In this document: positions 36,190-48,442 of the stretch, in pieces | Numbering within the stretch: position 1 is the first letter of the stretch | Layout: each line of letters begins with the position of its first letter | Assembly (NCBI GenBank): GCA_015680685.1 | Contig: MNCI01018363.1 | Coordinates: 253,368-317,367 of the forward strand | DNA from: Gnetum montanum | Lineage: Eukaryota > Streptophyta > Gnetopsida > Gnetales > Gnetaceae | DNA length: 64,000 bases | Direction: 5' to 3' | The notes under the pieces: model-generated | What the model saw: the letters and a program-made list of their open reading frames with translations, nothing else | The model's database searches: none | Told to the model about the DNA's origin: nothing | Position numbers and translations under genes: made by a program

Positions 36190-37560
36190 TCTGATTAGAT
36201 TGTCAATTTATTAAGCTTACTTGCCACCTTACTCAATGAATCCACTACTTTATTAGTCTTGCCAAGCCTATATTTAATAGTGAAATCAAAATCAACAAGT
36301 AGCTCCACCCATCTACATTATTGCAAGTTTAACTTTGGCTGATTCATAAGATATTGAAGGCTCTTATGGTTAGTCCAAATAGTAACTTGCTTCCCATATA
36401 GATAATGCTACCAAATCTTCAATGCAAATTATCACAACCCCCAACTATAGATCATGCATGGGATATCTAGTTTCATGTGGCCTTAATTAATGGGATGCAT
36501 AAGCCTCAACTTGTCCATCTTGGATCAACACACAACCAAATCCATCCCTTGAATCATCAATAATAACATCATATGGATTTCCTAGTGTAGGAGATATTAG
36601 CATTGGAGCAACCACTAATCTTTGCTTCAACTCTTCAAATGCAGCTTGACAAGTTGGGCCCCAAGTAAGGTTAGCCTCATCCCTCAACAATTAGGTCAAA
36701 AGAGATGCTATGCAAGAAAAATGTTCCACAAAGCTCTGGTAATATCCTAATAATCCCAAGAAGCTTCATACCTTCACTACTAATTATGGCATAGGCTAAT
36801 CACGAATGACTGCAATATTTACAAGATCCATAGAGATACTAGCTCTTGACATCACATGTTTTAAGAACTGAATCTCTGATTGCTAAAATGAATACTTGGA
36901 TGGCTGAGAATATAGTTAGTACTCCCTCAAAGTTTGTAAAATCATCTGCAATTTCTCTCCATGAAATTTCTCATCAAGATAATATACTAAGATATCATAT
37001 ATGAACATAATCACAAACTAATCTAGGAATGGTTACATCACACTATTCATGAGATGCATGAAAACTACTAGTGCATTTGTTAACCCAAAGGGTAGCACCA
37101 AAAACTCATAATGGACATACCATGTTTCCAATGTTGTCTTTGACACATCCTATTCATGAACTTGCACTCATTGATATCCAAACTTGAGATCAATCTTTAA
37201 GAATACATGAGCTTCGCAAAGTTGGTTAAATAAGTCATCAATGTGTGGTAGAGGATTTTTTTTTTCACTATCACCTATTTCAACTACCTATAATCTATGC
37301 ATAATCACAAACCACCATCCTTCTTTTTAACAAATAGCATTGGTGCACCCACACGATGATACATTGGGTTGAATAAGATCTTTATCTAGTAATTCTTGTA
37401 CTTGAATCTTTAGCTTTGCTAGCTCTATAAGAGACATCCAATGTGGAGCCCTTGAAATAGGCTTTGTACCAAGTTTAAGTTTGATCTCAAACTCAATCTC
37501 TCACCTTAGTGGCAAACTTGATAACTCTAATTGGAATAGATTAAAGAATTCATGAACCAT
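36190..37560 (-). pseudogene. Element E RT and RNase H
   Basis: RT reads on the minus strand from about 37480. The catalytic box near 36995 is changed to MFIYDILVYY (FIDDILVYS expected). LREYXLYSQPSKYSF-type thumb region near 36880. From 36690: LTWGPTCQAAFEELKQRLVV, then DVIIDDSRDGFGCVLIQDGQ of RNase H. The last part near 36290-36210 reads DFTIKYRLGKTNKVVDSLSK, the usual EYRPGKENVVADALSR end. Nothing of integrase follows. Confidence 0.8.
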
Positions 37561-39297
37561 AGGAATTTGATCTATCTCCAACATATCTTTTTTATAGATT
37601 GTAGTCACAAAGAAATCATGCCATTTTTGAAGCATCCTATGGTACATTCAAGGGGAGATCAAATACAGGCACATAGTCCTTAGATGAGTTTGACCCTCAA
37701 TTGGAGTACCATCAATGGATTGTAATCATTAGAGCTTTTATCAACAGTCCAAACTAGCATTGAACTGTGACAACCAATCCTTCCCCAAAATTACATCAAA
37801 TACCCTAAGATCCATAACATGTAAATCCCTAACCGACTAAACACATTTCAATTCTACTAGCACACCTATACATACCTAATCAACTCAAGTTTCATGACCC
37901 CCAGTAGAAGATACTATCAACCTAGGAGAATGAAAATGACACACAATAGCTACATGATGTGCAACAGTAGGATCTATGAAAGAATGGCTAACACATGGAT
38001 CAAATAACATCAACATAGAAAAACCAAAAATCATACCTCTCAAATCCATCACTGTGTCTAGCTACACATCCAAAGGCTAGTCTATTAAGGCATACATCCA
38101 TCCTTGAGTCCTTTAGTCCCCTCCTCTGGGCTAAGTGACTAGTGCTTCATGTTCACCTTGAACTAGAGGTTTCTATACTCAACCTCTATCTCCTCCACTA
38201 CTACGTATGTACTTTGGGCACTCTCAAGCCCAATGCCCTAGCTATGCACATGAAAAAAAATTCTGTCAATCCCTCTATAGATGACTAGGCTACACACATG
38301 TATAACAAACAATAGCTTCATGACCAACTCCAAAAGTAGGATCATGATCACGTGTTAAATGCTCTCCTCCATGATCATGAGCTTGCTTAGAGGAGCTAGG
38401 CCTTTCTCCAGATGTAAGTCCTCTCTTCTATTTCTATCACCTCTCTCTACATACTATATCTTCCTGCTAACTCCTCTCTAAATCCATTGGTACTACTCTA
38501 GCTTCATCATATGAAGTTAATTTGAGAGGTAATTGGTGATCCTTCAAAGATGGTCTCAAACCTTGAACAAACCTATTCGTTCATGCCCGAGCATCTATCT
38601 ACAACTATGGTACATAACTACTTAGCTTAAAGAAATGAGCATCATACTTCACCACAAACCAACTACCTTGATACAAAAAATATAACTCATCCTCCTTGGC
38701 CTATGCATATTGGGTAGACACATAAAAATATCTAAAAGATGGTAGAAAATCATCTCATGCCACCTCTTAACTAGTCCATCCCTTGGCCTACTCTTTAGTC
38801 ATCCACCAACACTAGATAGGACCAACTAATTAATAAACTACCAAGTGAATCTACTGAACTGATGAATAGTCCATCAAATCAAAAGCCTTTTACAATTCCT
38901 CCAATCATTCTATAGCTATAGTGGGATCCTCAGTGCCATCAAATTTTGGATGTCCCAACTTATAAACTGCTCTACTAGTTCCCTATTAATAGGTTGCCTA
39001 TTTGATTCTCTTGAGCCTCCACTACCACTACCACTTTCCACTTCCTTCATTATGGGAATTGGTGCATCACTACTTGCAACATGATACTGTAAGATTTGTA
39101 ATAATTATTGTATAAGCTATAGTTTACTATTTGTAGGACCACTACTAGAGGTTTGAGGAGGTTTCTACTATCCATCATTAGACCCTTATGGTCTATGAGA
39201 TCCACTAGCATCATGACCATGTCTACTATACACTTCTATAACTTGAAATTAGAAATGGGTAAGCATCCCAACCATCATACAACATCAGAGTAAACTA
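37561..39297 (-). pseudogene. Element E gag and protease
   Basis: Gag core near 38970-38900 reads KLGHPKFDGTEDPTIAIEWL, the FDGTGDP..AEEWL motif of chromovirus gag. A zinc knuckle near 38262-38215 reads SCAXLGHWAXECPKY, with its first Cys lost at a T run. Protease end near 37800-37760 reads VFDVILGKDWLSQFNASLDC, a strong match to the usual MDFDVILGMDWL region. Stops are frequent, especially between the knuckle and protease. Confidence 0.75.
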
Positions 39298-39309
39298 GCT
39301 CTAATATCA
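39298..39309 (-). other. Primer binding site of element E, initiator-Met type
   Basis: Minus strand TGATATTAGAGC against TGGTATCAGAGC, 10 of 12. Lies three bases from the LTR end at 39313. Confidence 0.7.
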
Positions 39310-39312
39310 TAA

Positions 39313-41709
39313 TGTAACACATTGTGCTAGCTAGGGTAGGGTGATGTCTAGGATCATGTAATAATAGAACAAAAGCATGTTAACTAAAAACCAATAATTT
39401 GTAGAATACATGATATTAAGGAAGGTCAAGTGGTACAGAAATTTCCTACCACATCAAAAACTAAACATACATTTCAGTTTATAAAAATGCATGTCTTTAC
39501 ATAAAGTAAACTATGAACTATTCTACTAAAATACAAAAACACATAGACATCATCATCATATATATAAGAGTACAAAGAGTTTCATACAATGATATCTAGT
39601 CAACACTACTATACATGAAAATATACATTAACAAAGGACTGAAGATTTTCCCCTCCTCTACTCTCTCTCTCCATGTTGGTCTAGGCTCCTATGAATTTTA
39701 CCTATAATTAAATAAAGTTAGTACACAACTAATTTGGAAGCCTTTACACTTCCCCTACTAGATGGTTGAAAAGTGCTACACTAAAGAAAAGGAGTGGGGT
39801 AGTGGAAACCTATAACAATTGTTAGTCTTATGCATGCTCAAAATAGCACACACCATATCACCCATAATGCTAACATACTATCATACAATCATAGATAAAT
39901 CCATAGTTTGACATCATCTATCATGCCCATGTCATAATACCCACAATGTATCGTTAAACAATCCATGATCCATACAATCATAATCTATCAAAACACATAT
40001 GATCAATGATATAACTCACAAATCGATATTAGCATATACATAGCCCTTGTGGTTGGTAGCATATCTATGCTTAGTGTAGCATGTGAAATGTTTCCATGAG
40101 TACTCAGAATAGCCATTTCCTACAAGTCCTTTATTAATATTTTATTTAGCCAACTGGTGCAAGGGTCCATCAACTTGTGACCTGCAACCACTAGCCTTCT
40201 AAAGGACTAGTGATAGAGACAAACACACCAATGCCGCATACCAGCCATAAGGATGAAAACACCTATGCTCTCATACTCTCAAGATGAGGCTTGAGATAGG
40301 AGCCTCATCGATGAATTATAATGGGGGTCAATCCATACTACCTCCATGGTGTTTTATCACTAACTGGTCCACACCCTCATGTTATCATCACTCATCAATG
40401 ACCATCACAAGCATCACCATGAAAACATGTACACATTCTAGCTACCTTAAGCCAACACATGTCATAAGCACAACACACCCAAACAAACATAACCGTACAT
40501 ATCCACCCCTAACCATTACAATCATTCCATGAAAACAATACCATAATTCAAAAAAACAACATGAATACCTTGATATGACAAAACAATACCATATTTCTCA
40601 AATGGCATGTACTTCCATATGAATTACCACTATAATAACCTTTAAAATGGTTATTAATACATCACATATATATTAATATACACTTTCTATTCAAAATCAA
40701 AAAATTTCAAGAAATAGACAAAATAACATGTCCAAGCATAATAATATACACTAATCCATCACAAAAATACAGGGAAAACATAAAGACAACCCACCAATTA
40801 AAATTGTTTGTTAGAAAAGCTGAAACAAGTAGAAAGCCCTAAAAAATTCAACAGGACTCCATTTTTCTCCAAACAAGTTTTGAACCTACATAGATATGAC
40901 TATAGTAATTCCAAATCTAGGTTTAAAATAAGCAAAAACCATTTTCAAAGCTCAAAATTTAGAGAAATATGGAATAGAAGAAGAAAGTAGAAAGAAAAAT
41001 AGAAAAAAAAAATAGCCTTCTATGTGTTTCTATTTCTGCAAAAATAAAAGAAAACAAACAAAATCGGATTTGTTTATGGGTCGCAATTCAAAAGGGTGGT
41101 GGAAAAAGCATAAAGATAAATCAAAAATATGCTTTTAAGCATATGTTAAAAATAAATATACAAGAAACCTTTTTTTCCCTTGGTGCACGTCACATGCAAC
41201 CTAATGTTAGTTAGTTTTTTTTAACTTTCTTTTATTTGAATTTTTTAAATATACCATTTTCATAAGCTAATATATTTTTTTCCTCAACAACTAATATTAT
41301 GAACTTCAATTATGCATAACAAACACACTGGAACTCCAAATCAAAATTTTTTTGAACCTACAAGTTCCATGTTGAAACCACACTCGAATGTCTCACAACA
41401 TAGAACTATAGTGCACATGCCTAAATACCAAAATCACACATAAAGCATAAAGACATACTAGATAAGTTTTCTTGAACCCCAATCCAACACCCCTATCAAC
41501 AATATCACGTATCTAACATGTCACATAGGGCTAGTGTATAGAATCACATTAGCTAAGCATGTAAATACATCATAATCATAACATAAAGATGAAGCCTCAT
41601 AATATATAAAATACATTAACTCAGCCTTGATACCCCATCAAGACTATACATGTAATGTATAAATCATAAGCATATGAAGATACCTAATGTCTCTGGATGG
41701 GATGTAACA
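39313..41709 (-). repeat. 5' LTR of element E (about 2.4 kb)
   Basis: Plus-strand ends are TGTAACACATTG and GGGATGTAACA. The primer site lies at the inner end and element C LTR sequence resumes at the outer end. The CAC/ATC-rich part at 39840-40530 yields chance open stretches and is not a gene. Confidence 0.75.
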
Positions 41710-42528
41710 CCAAACATTCCACAAAAATAGTAGACATTCCAATTTCTATGAAGATGTACCAACTAGGACATCCCAAGTATGATGTCCTAATTTTCAGTGG
41801 AACATCCCACTTACAAGTGGCCAATTTTTAGTGAGATGTTCCAAGCTTAAATGGGATGCCCCAACTAGTTGTTTCTTAGCCGTTGCATGAGTTTCAAGGG
41901 CCCTTTGTGAAGGAAAAAGACTATAAAATTGAATGTAATCTTTGTAAAAAAGAAAAGTACTATTCATAAGAATATTCCTTTATTGAATACATAATGTGAA
42001 TTATTTTTTTCCTCATTTCTACATCTTTCATGAGTTGCATTTTGTTTTGTAAGATCCTCAATACAAGGAATTTGTGAACTGGAGTTACAATCTCTCCTTG
42101 ATACTTTCTCTCCCTTTATAAGCCCTATAAGATTGATGTGATTCTTACGAGAAGGAATCTTGTGAGCTTATTAAGACCTTGAGGGGTTGAATGTGTTTCT
42201 TATAACAAAACACTCCATGTAAAGCTCACATCATTGTAAAGGTTGTGGCATCCTTTCAATCACATTTTGAGCTCATTGCAACCTTATGTGATGCAGGGTG
42301 TTTCCTATAGGAAACATTTTGTGTAGAGATCAAGCTTTGTAAAGGTTGTGGTGCCCTTTCAATCATATTTTTTAGAGGAATAAATTCTAGAGGTATGCAA
42401 TGATTCTACTCTTTGAGTATGAAGGTACACAAGTTGGAAAACCACATAAATTTGTATACAATTTTCATTGTCTTGGTTGTGTGAATTAGAAAAATTATTC
42501 AATCCCCCTTCTACATTCTTAGTCCTCA
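41710..42528 (+). repeat. 5' LTR of element C, right part
   Basis: Aligns with 46480-47257: ACATTCCACAAAAATAGTAG near 41716, GACATCCC words, CTCTCCTTGAT near 42095 and 46830, and the end CTTAGTCCTCA before the primer site. Confidence 0.85.
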
Positions 42529-42530
42529 AG

Positions 42531-42540
42531 TGGTATCAGA
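42531..42540 (+). other. Primer binding site of element C, initiator-Met type
   Basis: TGGTATCAGA two bases after the LTR end CCTCA. TGGTATCAGAGC is the usual copia site. Confidence 0.8.
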
Positions 42541-42579
42541 TTTTGGTACTCTCATTTTTGGAAGCTTAACATCTTAAGC

Positions 42580-43910
42580 ATGAATGATGAAAGCGAAATC
42601 TTGCACTAAGCCACCAATGTTCCATGGATCAACTTTGTTTATTAGAAGGCTAGAATCCAAGGATTCTTCAAATTCATGGGGTTCGATGTTTGGAAATCCA
42701 TCCTTGAAGGATACATGACATCCATTGATAGCATCATAAGAGCTACAAAGCTAAGAAGCAAATCAATACAATACAAAAAATATAAGTTCATGTTTGATTT
42801 AAAAGCCAAAAATTACCTTTATTATGCCTTAATTAAATATCAATTTAATAGAGTAGTTGGATGCAAAACCATGAAATAAATTTGGGAAACTCTAAAAGCT
42901 ACCTATGAAGGTACATCCATTGTCAAATAATCAAAGCTTATGGTACTATAAAGTAAATATGATAAACTCAAGATGAAAGACGGAGAGAAAATCAAGGATA
43001 ATGTTTCTAGAGCTAATGTTTTAGTTGTAGAAATCTAAGGGACAAGAAAAGATTTCTTGAAAGCGATATCATTATTAAAATGATTAGAATTTTGTAGTCT
43101 AGTTTTAGAATAAAAGTTATAGCTATGAAAGAAATTATAGATTTTTTAATCCTAAAATTTGAAGAGCTTCAAAGTGCACTTGTTGCTTACATGATGAACT
43201 TCATAAGTAAAGTTGTGATCAAAGAAAAGATAGTTACCCTCAAAAGCTCATCAAAGGAGAAGGAGCCATCTAAGCATAAAGTAAATAGTAAGGATGAATT
43301 TTCCCTCTTATCAAGAAGAGTTCAAAGACTACTTGCAAGGAAAGGAAAGAGCTTCAACCAATTTGGTATCAAATGTAAGGAAAGATATATGAATTTTAAA
43401 AATTCTAATCTTGATGCATCATCTATAGGATGATAGGTTTGTGGTGGTAGAGGTCATTTAACCTCTAAATGTTCAAGTGTTGGTAGGTTATAGAAATAAG
43501 GATCGATATAAAGCTAAAATGAAAAAGAAAAAACTTTACACTAGCTCAGATGATGAACAAAGTGAGAAAGAAGTAAACGATTCTATGATAAATTAATATC
43601 TTATATGCATGTTCCTTACACATGAAAATTATACAAAATATCTTGAAGAGTCTAAATTTAAATTTGAGGATAGGTATAGTAAGATGCATGAGGAAATTAT
43701 CTCTCTTCCTTATTTACTTAAAAAAGTAAGAAATAATATACATAGGAAAGATGATGAAATTTTTGAATTTTGTACTATATGCTCAAATCTAAATAAAGAA
43801 CTCTCAAATGTAAAGGCTAAGGTTTAATTACTATCTCATTTATATAAGTAGAAGTGTAGGGACTCACAAGATGAAAGGTCTAGTCAAAATCAAGAAGTGT
43901 CTCAAACTTA
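42580..43910 (+). pseudogene. Element C copia gag
   Basis: Start ATG 42580. GFFKFMGFDVWKSILEGYM near 42661 matches the copia gag N-terminus (F.KS.DFDVWN.VE.GY). DLKAKNYLYYALIKYQFNRV near 42796 and IWETLKATYEGTSIVK near 42880 match its helical region, followed by KYDKLKMKDGEKIKDNVSR. LKFEELQSALVAYMM at 43155 corresponds to the LEEL.G.L..HE region. A zinc knuckle near 43430 reads VCGGRGHLTSKCS, its first Cys replaced by TGA. A charged helical part (43609-43827) follows. Stops throughout. Confidence 0.8.
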
Positions 43911-46177
43911 GCACAATGATGAAGATCTGGAAGAGGCTTCTTAAGAGTATGCATCCACAAGTTTGGTAATATCTAAATATAGAAATAACACCAAGTTTGA
44001 ATATCCAATCCACTTTAGAAATACCATGTACTTTTTCTATAAAATGTGTGGGCATGAACAAACTTATTTTCAACCGCCAATAGATCAAAATAATGTGGCC
44101 ACTTGTTCTTGTCAAGTAGAGTCTTGCAAGTGTAATTTGTAGGATATAAAAGCTTTGAGAACAAATGAACAAGATGAATTAATGGTCTCTAATGAAATTG
44201 GATGATTAGAATCCATAACTAGCAAAAATTATCAGTTCTCTCATTTCAAAAAATAATGAGAATGAAGAAGAAGAAACCTTAGATGAATTAAATAATTCAA
44301 ATAAATATGTTGATGAAAAAAAGGGTAAGACACAATTTCATTCTAGGAAGGTACTCCATGATGGAGGAACTCATATTTAACTTCATTAATCATGTCTATG
44401 CTTAGAGGAAAGAAAGAATCTTTATTCCTTGGCTTTCTAAACTTATCTTAGATTATTTTATTTTTTTAAAGTTTAGTAGCTAGAAAATTAATTGAATGGA
44501 TGCTATTGGAAATATCTGGATATCCAAAGCAAATATCACTTGATCTTACAAGATGTTGAGTTACATATTAAAGCATGTGATCATTAAATTTTTAATGAAC
44601 ATTGAATTGACTTATCTTAAAAAAGGATCAAGGAACAAGAACATACAAGTTAAGGTCTAGTAAGTTTGCTTATAAAATTCTATAGAAAAACCATCTCTTT
44701 GTTGATAGAAAGGATATGTTCTATGATCCTATCCATATCATATTATTATGTTCTAAATTACTTATTGGATGATATTATGTTATTGCTTCTTTATATATCC
44801 AGAAGGTTCAAATGTTTTAGAACTATTTTTCTTTTGTGATTAATGGTAAATTAAGTGATTTGGACCCTTGATTGTAACTCATGAATCTATTAGAAAGGGT
44901 AACTATCAAAATAAGGTTCTTATTGAAATTATTATGTTATGCTAATATCTATGTTGAGAAATTTGAAATTTATCTTTTATTGAGGATAGTACTAATGGAA
45001 GACTTCAGGTTCAAAGATCTCCATATTTGATCTTGGCATTGCAATGCAACTTTAGCACTATGATGAATGGTGATTAAGTTCCATCTCTCTAATTTTCAAA
45101 ATAATAGATGCATTTTTTTGAAAAATTTGGGAAGAATTCTACTACGTGTGTAAGGGGACCATGTACCTTATCAACAATATTTATTTTCTTAGGGCCACTA
45201 GTGTAGGGAAAGCCTTTGAGACTCTCACTAAAATACATTTAAATCCATGACTTCCAATTCTAGCACCCTCATGAGATAATGAGCAAGAAAATATTTATTC
45301 ATCTTTTATTTTGATAGAGGTTTTAAGGTAAAAGTACAAGCTAATGTTGGTTAAGTAACTTGTGAATCTTTTTCCTTGTGCTAAACTTTCTTAGTACGAG
45401 TATTTGAAAGTATTTTATAAATATGCCTATTGGGAGTTATGATGAGCATATTATTGACTATTCGTATGAACATTGGATCCATTTGAGTTAAGCTAATCTT
45501 ATGTTTTTTCTTAAGCTTTCAAGTTGTTTGTGTTATTGTTCTCTTCCCTTCCACTAGAGAATTAATGTGTGTTATCTTCTTGCTAATGTCTAAAAAGGGG
45601 AAGAAAATAGAATTGTTAAAAGTATGATATATTATTAAGGTTACAATAGCTATTATATGATGTGAAGACTATCTATTGGTATTTGTTCATTATTATCTTC
45701 ATAAAATTATTCTTCAAAATTATATGGGTGAATTAATTACTATATACAACCAATAAGTGTTTTTGTTACCAATAGCCTATTATACATGATATATATTTTT
45801 GGATACATATCTTTGCTTATGAATTATTATTTTAGAGATGGGATACTTGATCTTCATTGCTAAGCCTTTGGTCTTGAATAGAAATCTTATATATCAGCAT
45901 TTGAAAGGATTTGATTATGTCTCTTTGTGGATTATGTGCTCTATAGAAATGGACAACCTTGAATAGATTTTTTTATCAACCCTATGAAACCAATGTTGAA
46001 GAATGTGTAGTAATTAATGGCTACTAATATTTTATCATCCTTAGCTAGATATATATATATATGTATATGAATGCTTGTGCCTTTAACTATTTATCATATA
46101 ATATTATGAATTATGCTAACACATTTTCGCAAGTTTTGGACATTACCAAAATAGGAGACATTGTTGACCTTTTGGTA
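43911..46177 (+). other. Element C internal region without recognisable pol
   Basis: AT-rich with no readable protease, integrase, RT or RNase H. Copia pol needs about 3.5 kb, so pol is either deleted or was never present. The sequence directly before the 3' LTR is AGGAGACATTG-like with no clear purine tract. Confidence 0.45.
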
Positions 46178-47257
46178 TGTCAAAACCTTGGAAAATAGAG
46201 AATGTGAAAAATGTTCTTGTAAGATCTTTCAAGACTAAGAAAGAATAAGACAAGGACTCTGTGAAATTAGGACAAGAGCAAAACAAGTTGAAGAGATCAA
46301 GATAAGACCAAGTTGAGAGATCAAGATAAGATATACATTACTGAAGTTCCAACTAAGAGTACAAGATGTTAAGTATGCATGGAGCTTGCTAACCAAATGA
46401 AGATGTTTTAGTATTTTCCTAGACATCCCAAAAGATCAGTAGATGACCTAGAGGTGAAACCTCAATCTCAAGCTAGATGTTCCACAAAATAGTAGACATC
46501 CCAATTGCTCTTGATACATCCCAACTAGGACATCCCATCGGCAAGTGGCTAATTTTCAACAAGACATCCCAAAATTGAATGGGACATCCCAACTAGGTGC
46601 TTCCTAGCCATTGCATGAATTTTGAGGGCTATTTCAGATGAAAAAAAAAATATAAAATAGAATGTAATCCTTGTGAAAAGGACAAGTATTGCTCATATTA
46701 ATATTCCTTCATTGAATACATCTTGTAAATTAATTTGTGTCTTTTTTCTACATCTTTTATGAATTGCATTTTTTATTGTAAGATAATCAAAGCAAGATAT
46801 TTGTAAAGTCAAGTTATATTCTCTCCTTGATTCTTTTTCTCTCTATGTAAGCCCTGCAAGGTTGATTCACTTCTTATGAAAATACATTTGATGAGATTAT
46901 TGGGACCTTGTAGCATTAAGTGTGTTTCTTGTGTTAAAATACTTGGTATGAGTCTCACATCATTGTAAAGGTTTTGGGATTCTTAAAACCACATTTTGAG
47001 CTTATTAGGACCTTACAAGGTTGAGTGTGTTTCCTATGAGAAAATACTCCATGCAGAGGTCAAACTTTGTAAATGTTGTAGTATTCTTTAAACCACATTT
47101 TTTGAAGGAATAAAGTCTAAGGTGTGCAAGGATTCTACCCTCCAAGTATGAAAGTACCCAAGTTGGGAAACCATATAAAATCATGTGTAGTTTTGGTTGT
47201 CTTGGTTGTTTGAATTGGAGAACTTATTTAACCCTCCTTTTAAGTTCTTGATCCTTA
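46178..47257 (+). repeat. 3' LTR of element C (1080 bp)
   Basis: Starts TGTCAAAACCTTGG. Complete copy used to recognise the two halves of the 5' LTR. GACATCCC/GACATCCCAA words repeat at 46427-46590. Ends near TTGATCCTTA followed by the target copy AAAAA. Confidence 0.85.
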
Positions 47258-47450
47258 AAAAACATGAAAAGATGTGCTATGTTATAATAAACACCCTTGA
47301 GAGAATTTCAAGTAAGTAGCAATCAACATTCAAAACCATCAAGAAGTCATGCACCATCACATGTTTGTTTAAGAAAAATCAAAGAAGGTGAGCTTATCTT
47401 TATGGCATTTCCAAAATTTCAAAACATCCAAGTACTTTCCTAACTAGAAA
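47258..47450 (+). pseudogene. Host pol part 5: integrase C-terminal end
   Basis: After the AAAAA target copy the host integrase frame continues (HEKMCYVIINTLERISSK). After one frame change it reads KIKEGELIFMAFPKF near 47380, matching the K.K.GDLVL part of the integrase C-terminal domain. This shows that element C split one integrase gene. Confidence 0.65.
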
Positions 47451-48430
47451 GGTTCTTTCATTATCATTAAAAATCTTGTTAATGGAATGTACATCTACGT
47501 ACTCATATGAGAATCAATATCAAAACCTTGTCAACTGTACATATATTAAGAAGTATTATAAATAAAAAAGGGAAAAATTTAATTATTAGCATCATCAAAT
47601 TTCAACTAAGTCTTTTTCCATCTCATCTATGTTTTATTACATTATTTTTTATTCATTTCCTATCTTAATTTTCATTATCTTTCTTTATCTATCTATGTTA
47701 TGCTATTATTTCTCTATATCCCTTCTATGTGATTTCATCTATATTTCCCATTTTCTACCTATTTGATTCTACTAATATATCTTGTTATCAACATACTATG
47801 GTGTGAATATTCACAAGTAATTTTCCTTATGCAAATAGCCATGAGTATTTTATTATTTTCACTACATGTGAGGATGTGATGGGTATGATTGAGATAGGAA
47901 GAGAATTTATCAATTTATCAACTATCAAGATCACTAGAGTATGAAATCCAATAATAACCCACTTCTATGACCTAGCATCTTAACATTGTATATAGGTAAT
48001 GTCCTTTATTTAATTCCTTGATTTATTATTCTTTCAAATTTAAAACTCTCTATTTTATCTCTACCCTCACATGGTTCTCTCTTCCTCTAATTTCCCCTTC
48101 TATCTATTTCCCTTCTTCTTAATAATATATTAGTAAGGATCAAGTGATTCTATTCTATTCTAGTGAATGTGTGTTAACAATCTAGGTAGGATAAGATATA
48201 AAACATTACCAATGGAATCCTTTTGATCATCTTGTGTATAGGATTTAGCCATGCACCCTTTATATGGCACAACATTATGCTCATAATTGATGTATCAACA
48301 ATATTCTAACATTTTCCTCTCATCACTTCTCTTCTCCTACTTCGACCTCTTTCTTTTGCAAGTACATCATTAACTTAGAATCTATTTTCTTCTTAATATA
48401 TCCTTCTTCACAATCTTAGCAACATCCATC
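47451..48430 (+). other. Host 3' untranslated region, nothing recognised
   Basis: AT-rich, TTC/TATT-rich, no open frame. Placed between the integrase end and the purine tract at 48431. Confidence 0.4.
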
Positions 48431-48442
48431 AAGAGGAGGGAA
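48431..48442 (+). other. Candidate purine tract of the host element
   Basis: AAGAGGAGGGAA followed by TGTTATATTC. An all-purine 12-mer directly before a TG fits a polypurine tract and 3' LTR start about 1 kb after integrase. No second LTR copy is visible to confirm it. Confidence 0.5.

Larger units (their letters stand above)
34885..41709 (-). mobile_element. Element E: chromovirus-type Ty3/gypsy, integrase deleted
   Basis: Minus strand. 5' LTR 41709 to 39313, initiator-Met type primer site 39309-39298, gag, protease, RT, RNase H to about 36190, then directly a remnant of the 3' LTR (36175-34885). Integrase, purine tract and the first 200 bp of the 3' LTR are missing, as is the last 1.2 kb of the 3' LTR. 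It lies inside the 5' LTR of element C, so it is younger than C. Absence of the integrase means the chromodomain cannot be checked; the assignment rests on pol texture and LTR form. Confidence 0.75.
34669..47257 (+). mobile_element. Element C: Ty1/copia with a nested element in its 5' LTR
   Basis: LTRs: 5' copy in two parts (34669-34884 and 41710-42528), 3' copy 46178-47257. An initiator-Met type primer site follows at 42531. Only gag is recognisable between. Target duplication AAAAA at 34664-34668 and 47258-47262. The 5' LTR was split by element E; about 85 bp of it are missing at the left junction. Element C itself sits in the host integrase frame. Confidence 0.85.
6440..48442 (+). mobile_element. 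Tat-like Ty3/gypsy host element, split by three nested insertions
   Basis: Pol fragments in the order RT, RNase H, a second (archaeal-type) RNase H and integrase lie at 6440-7986, 23587-23703, 33504-33770, 34020-34668 and 47258-47450, all on the plus strand. A second RNase H after the normal one is known for the Tat/Ogre lineage of plant Ty3/gypsy. Elements A, B and C interrupt this pol. A purine tract at 48431-48442 (AAGAGGAGGGAA) followed by TGTTATATTC fits the polypurine tract and start of its 3' LTR. The 5' LTR and gag were not found. The host must be the oldest element here because all three inserts lie inside it. Confidence 0.7.

Noticed and set aside
40284-40532. Plus-strand open stretch of 82 codons
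   Set aside because: Lies inside the 5' LTR of element E and comes from CAC/ATC-rich sequence.
43864-44172. Minus-strand open stretch of 102 codons in element C
   Set aside because: Opposite to the charged C-terminal gag region; hydrophobic, AT-driven composition and no motif.
46020-46080. TA microsatellite near 46050
   Set aside because: Only a short TATATA run, common in AT-rich sequence and without further structure.
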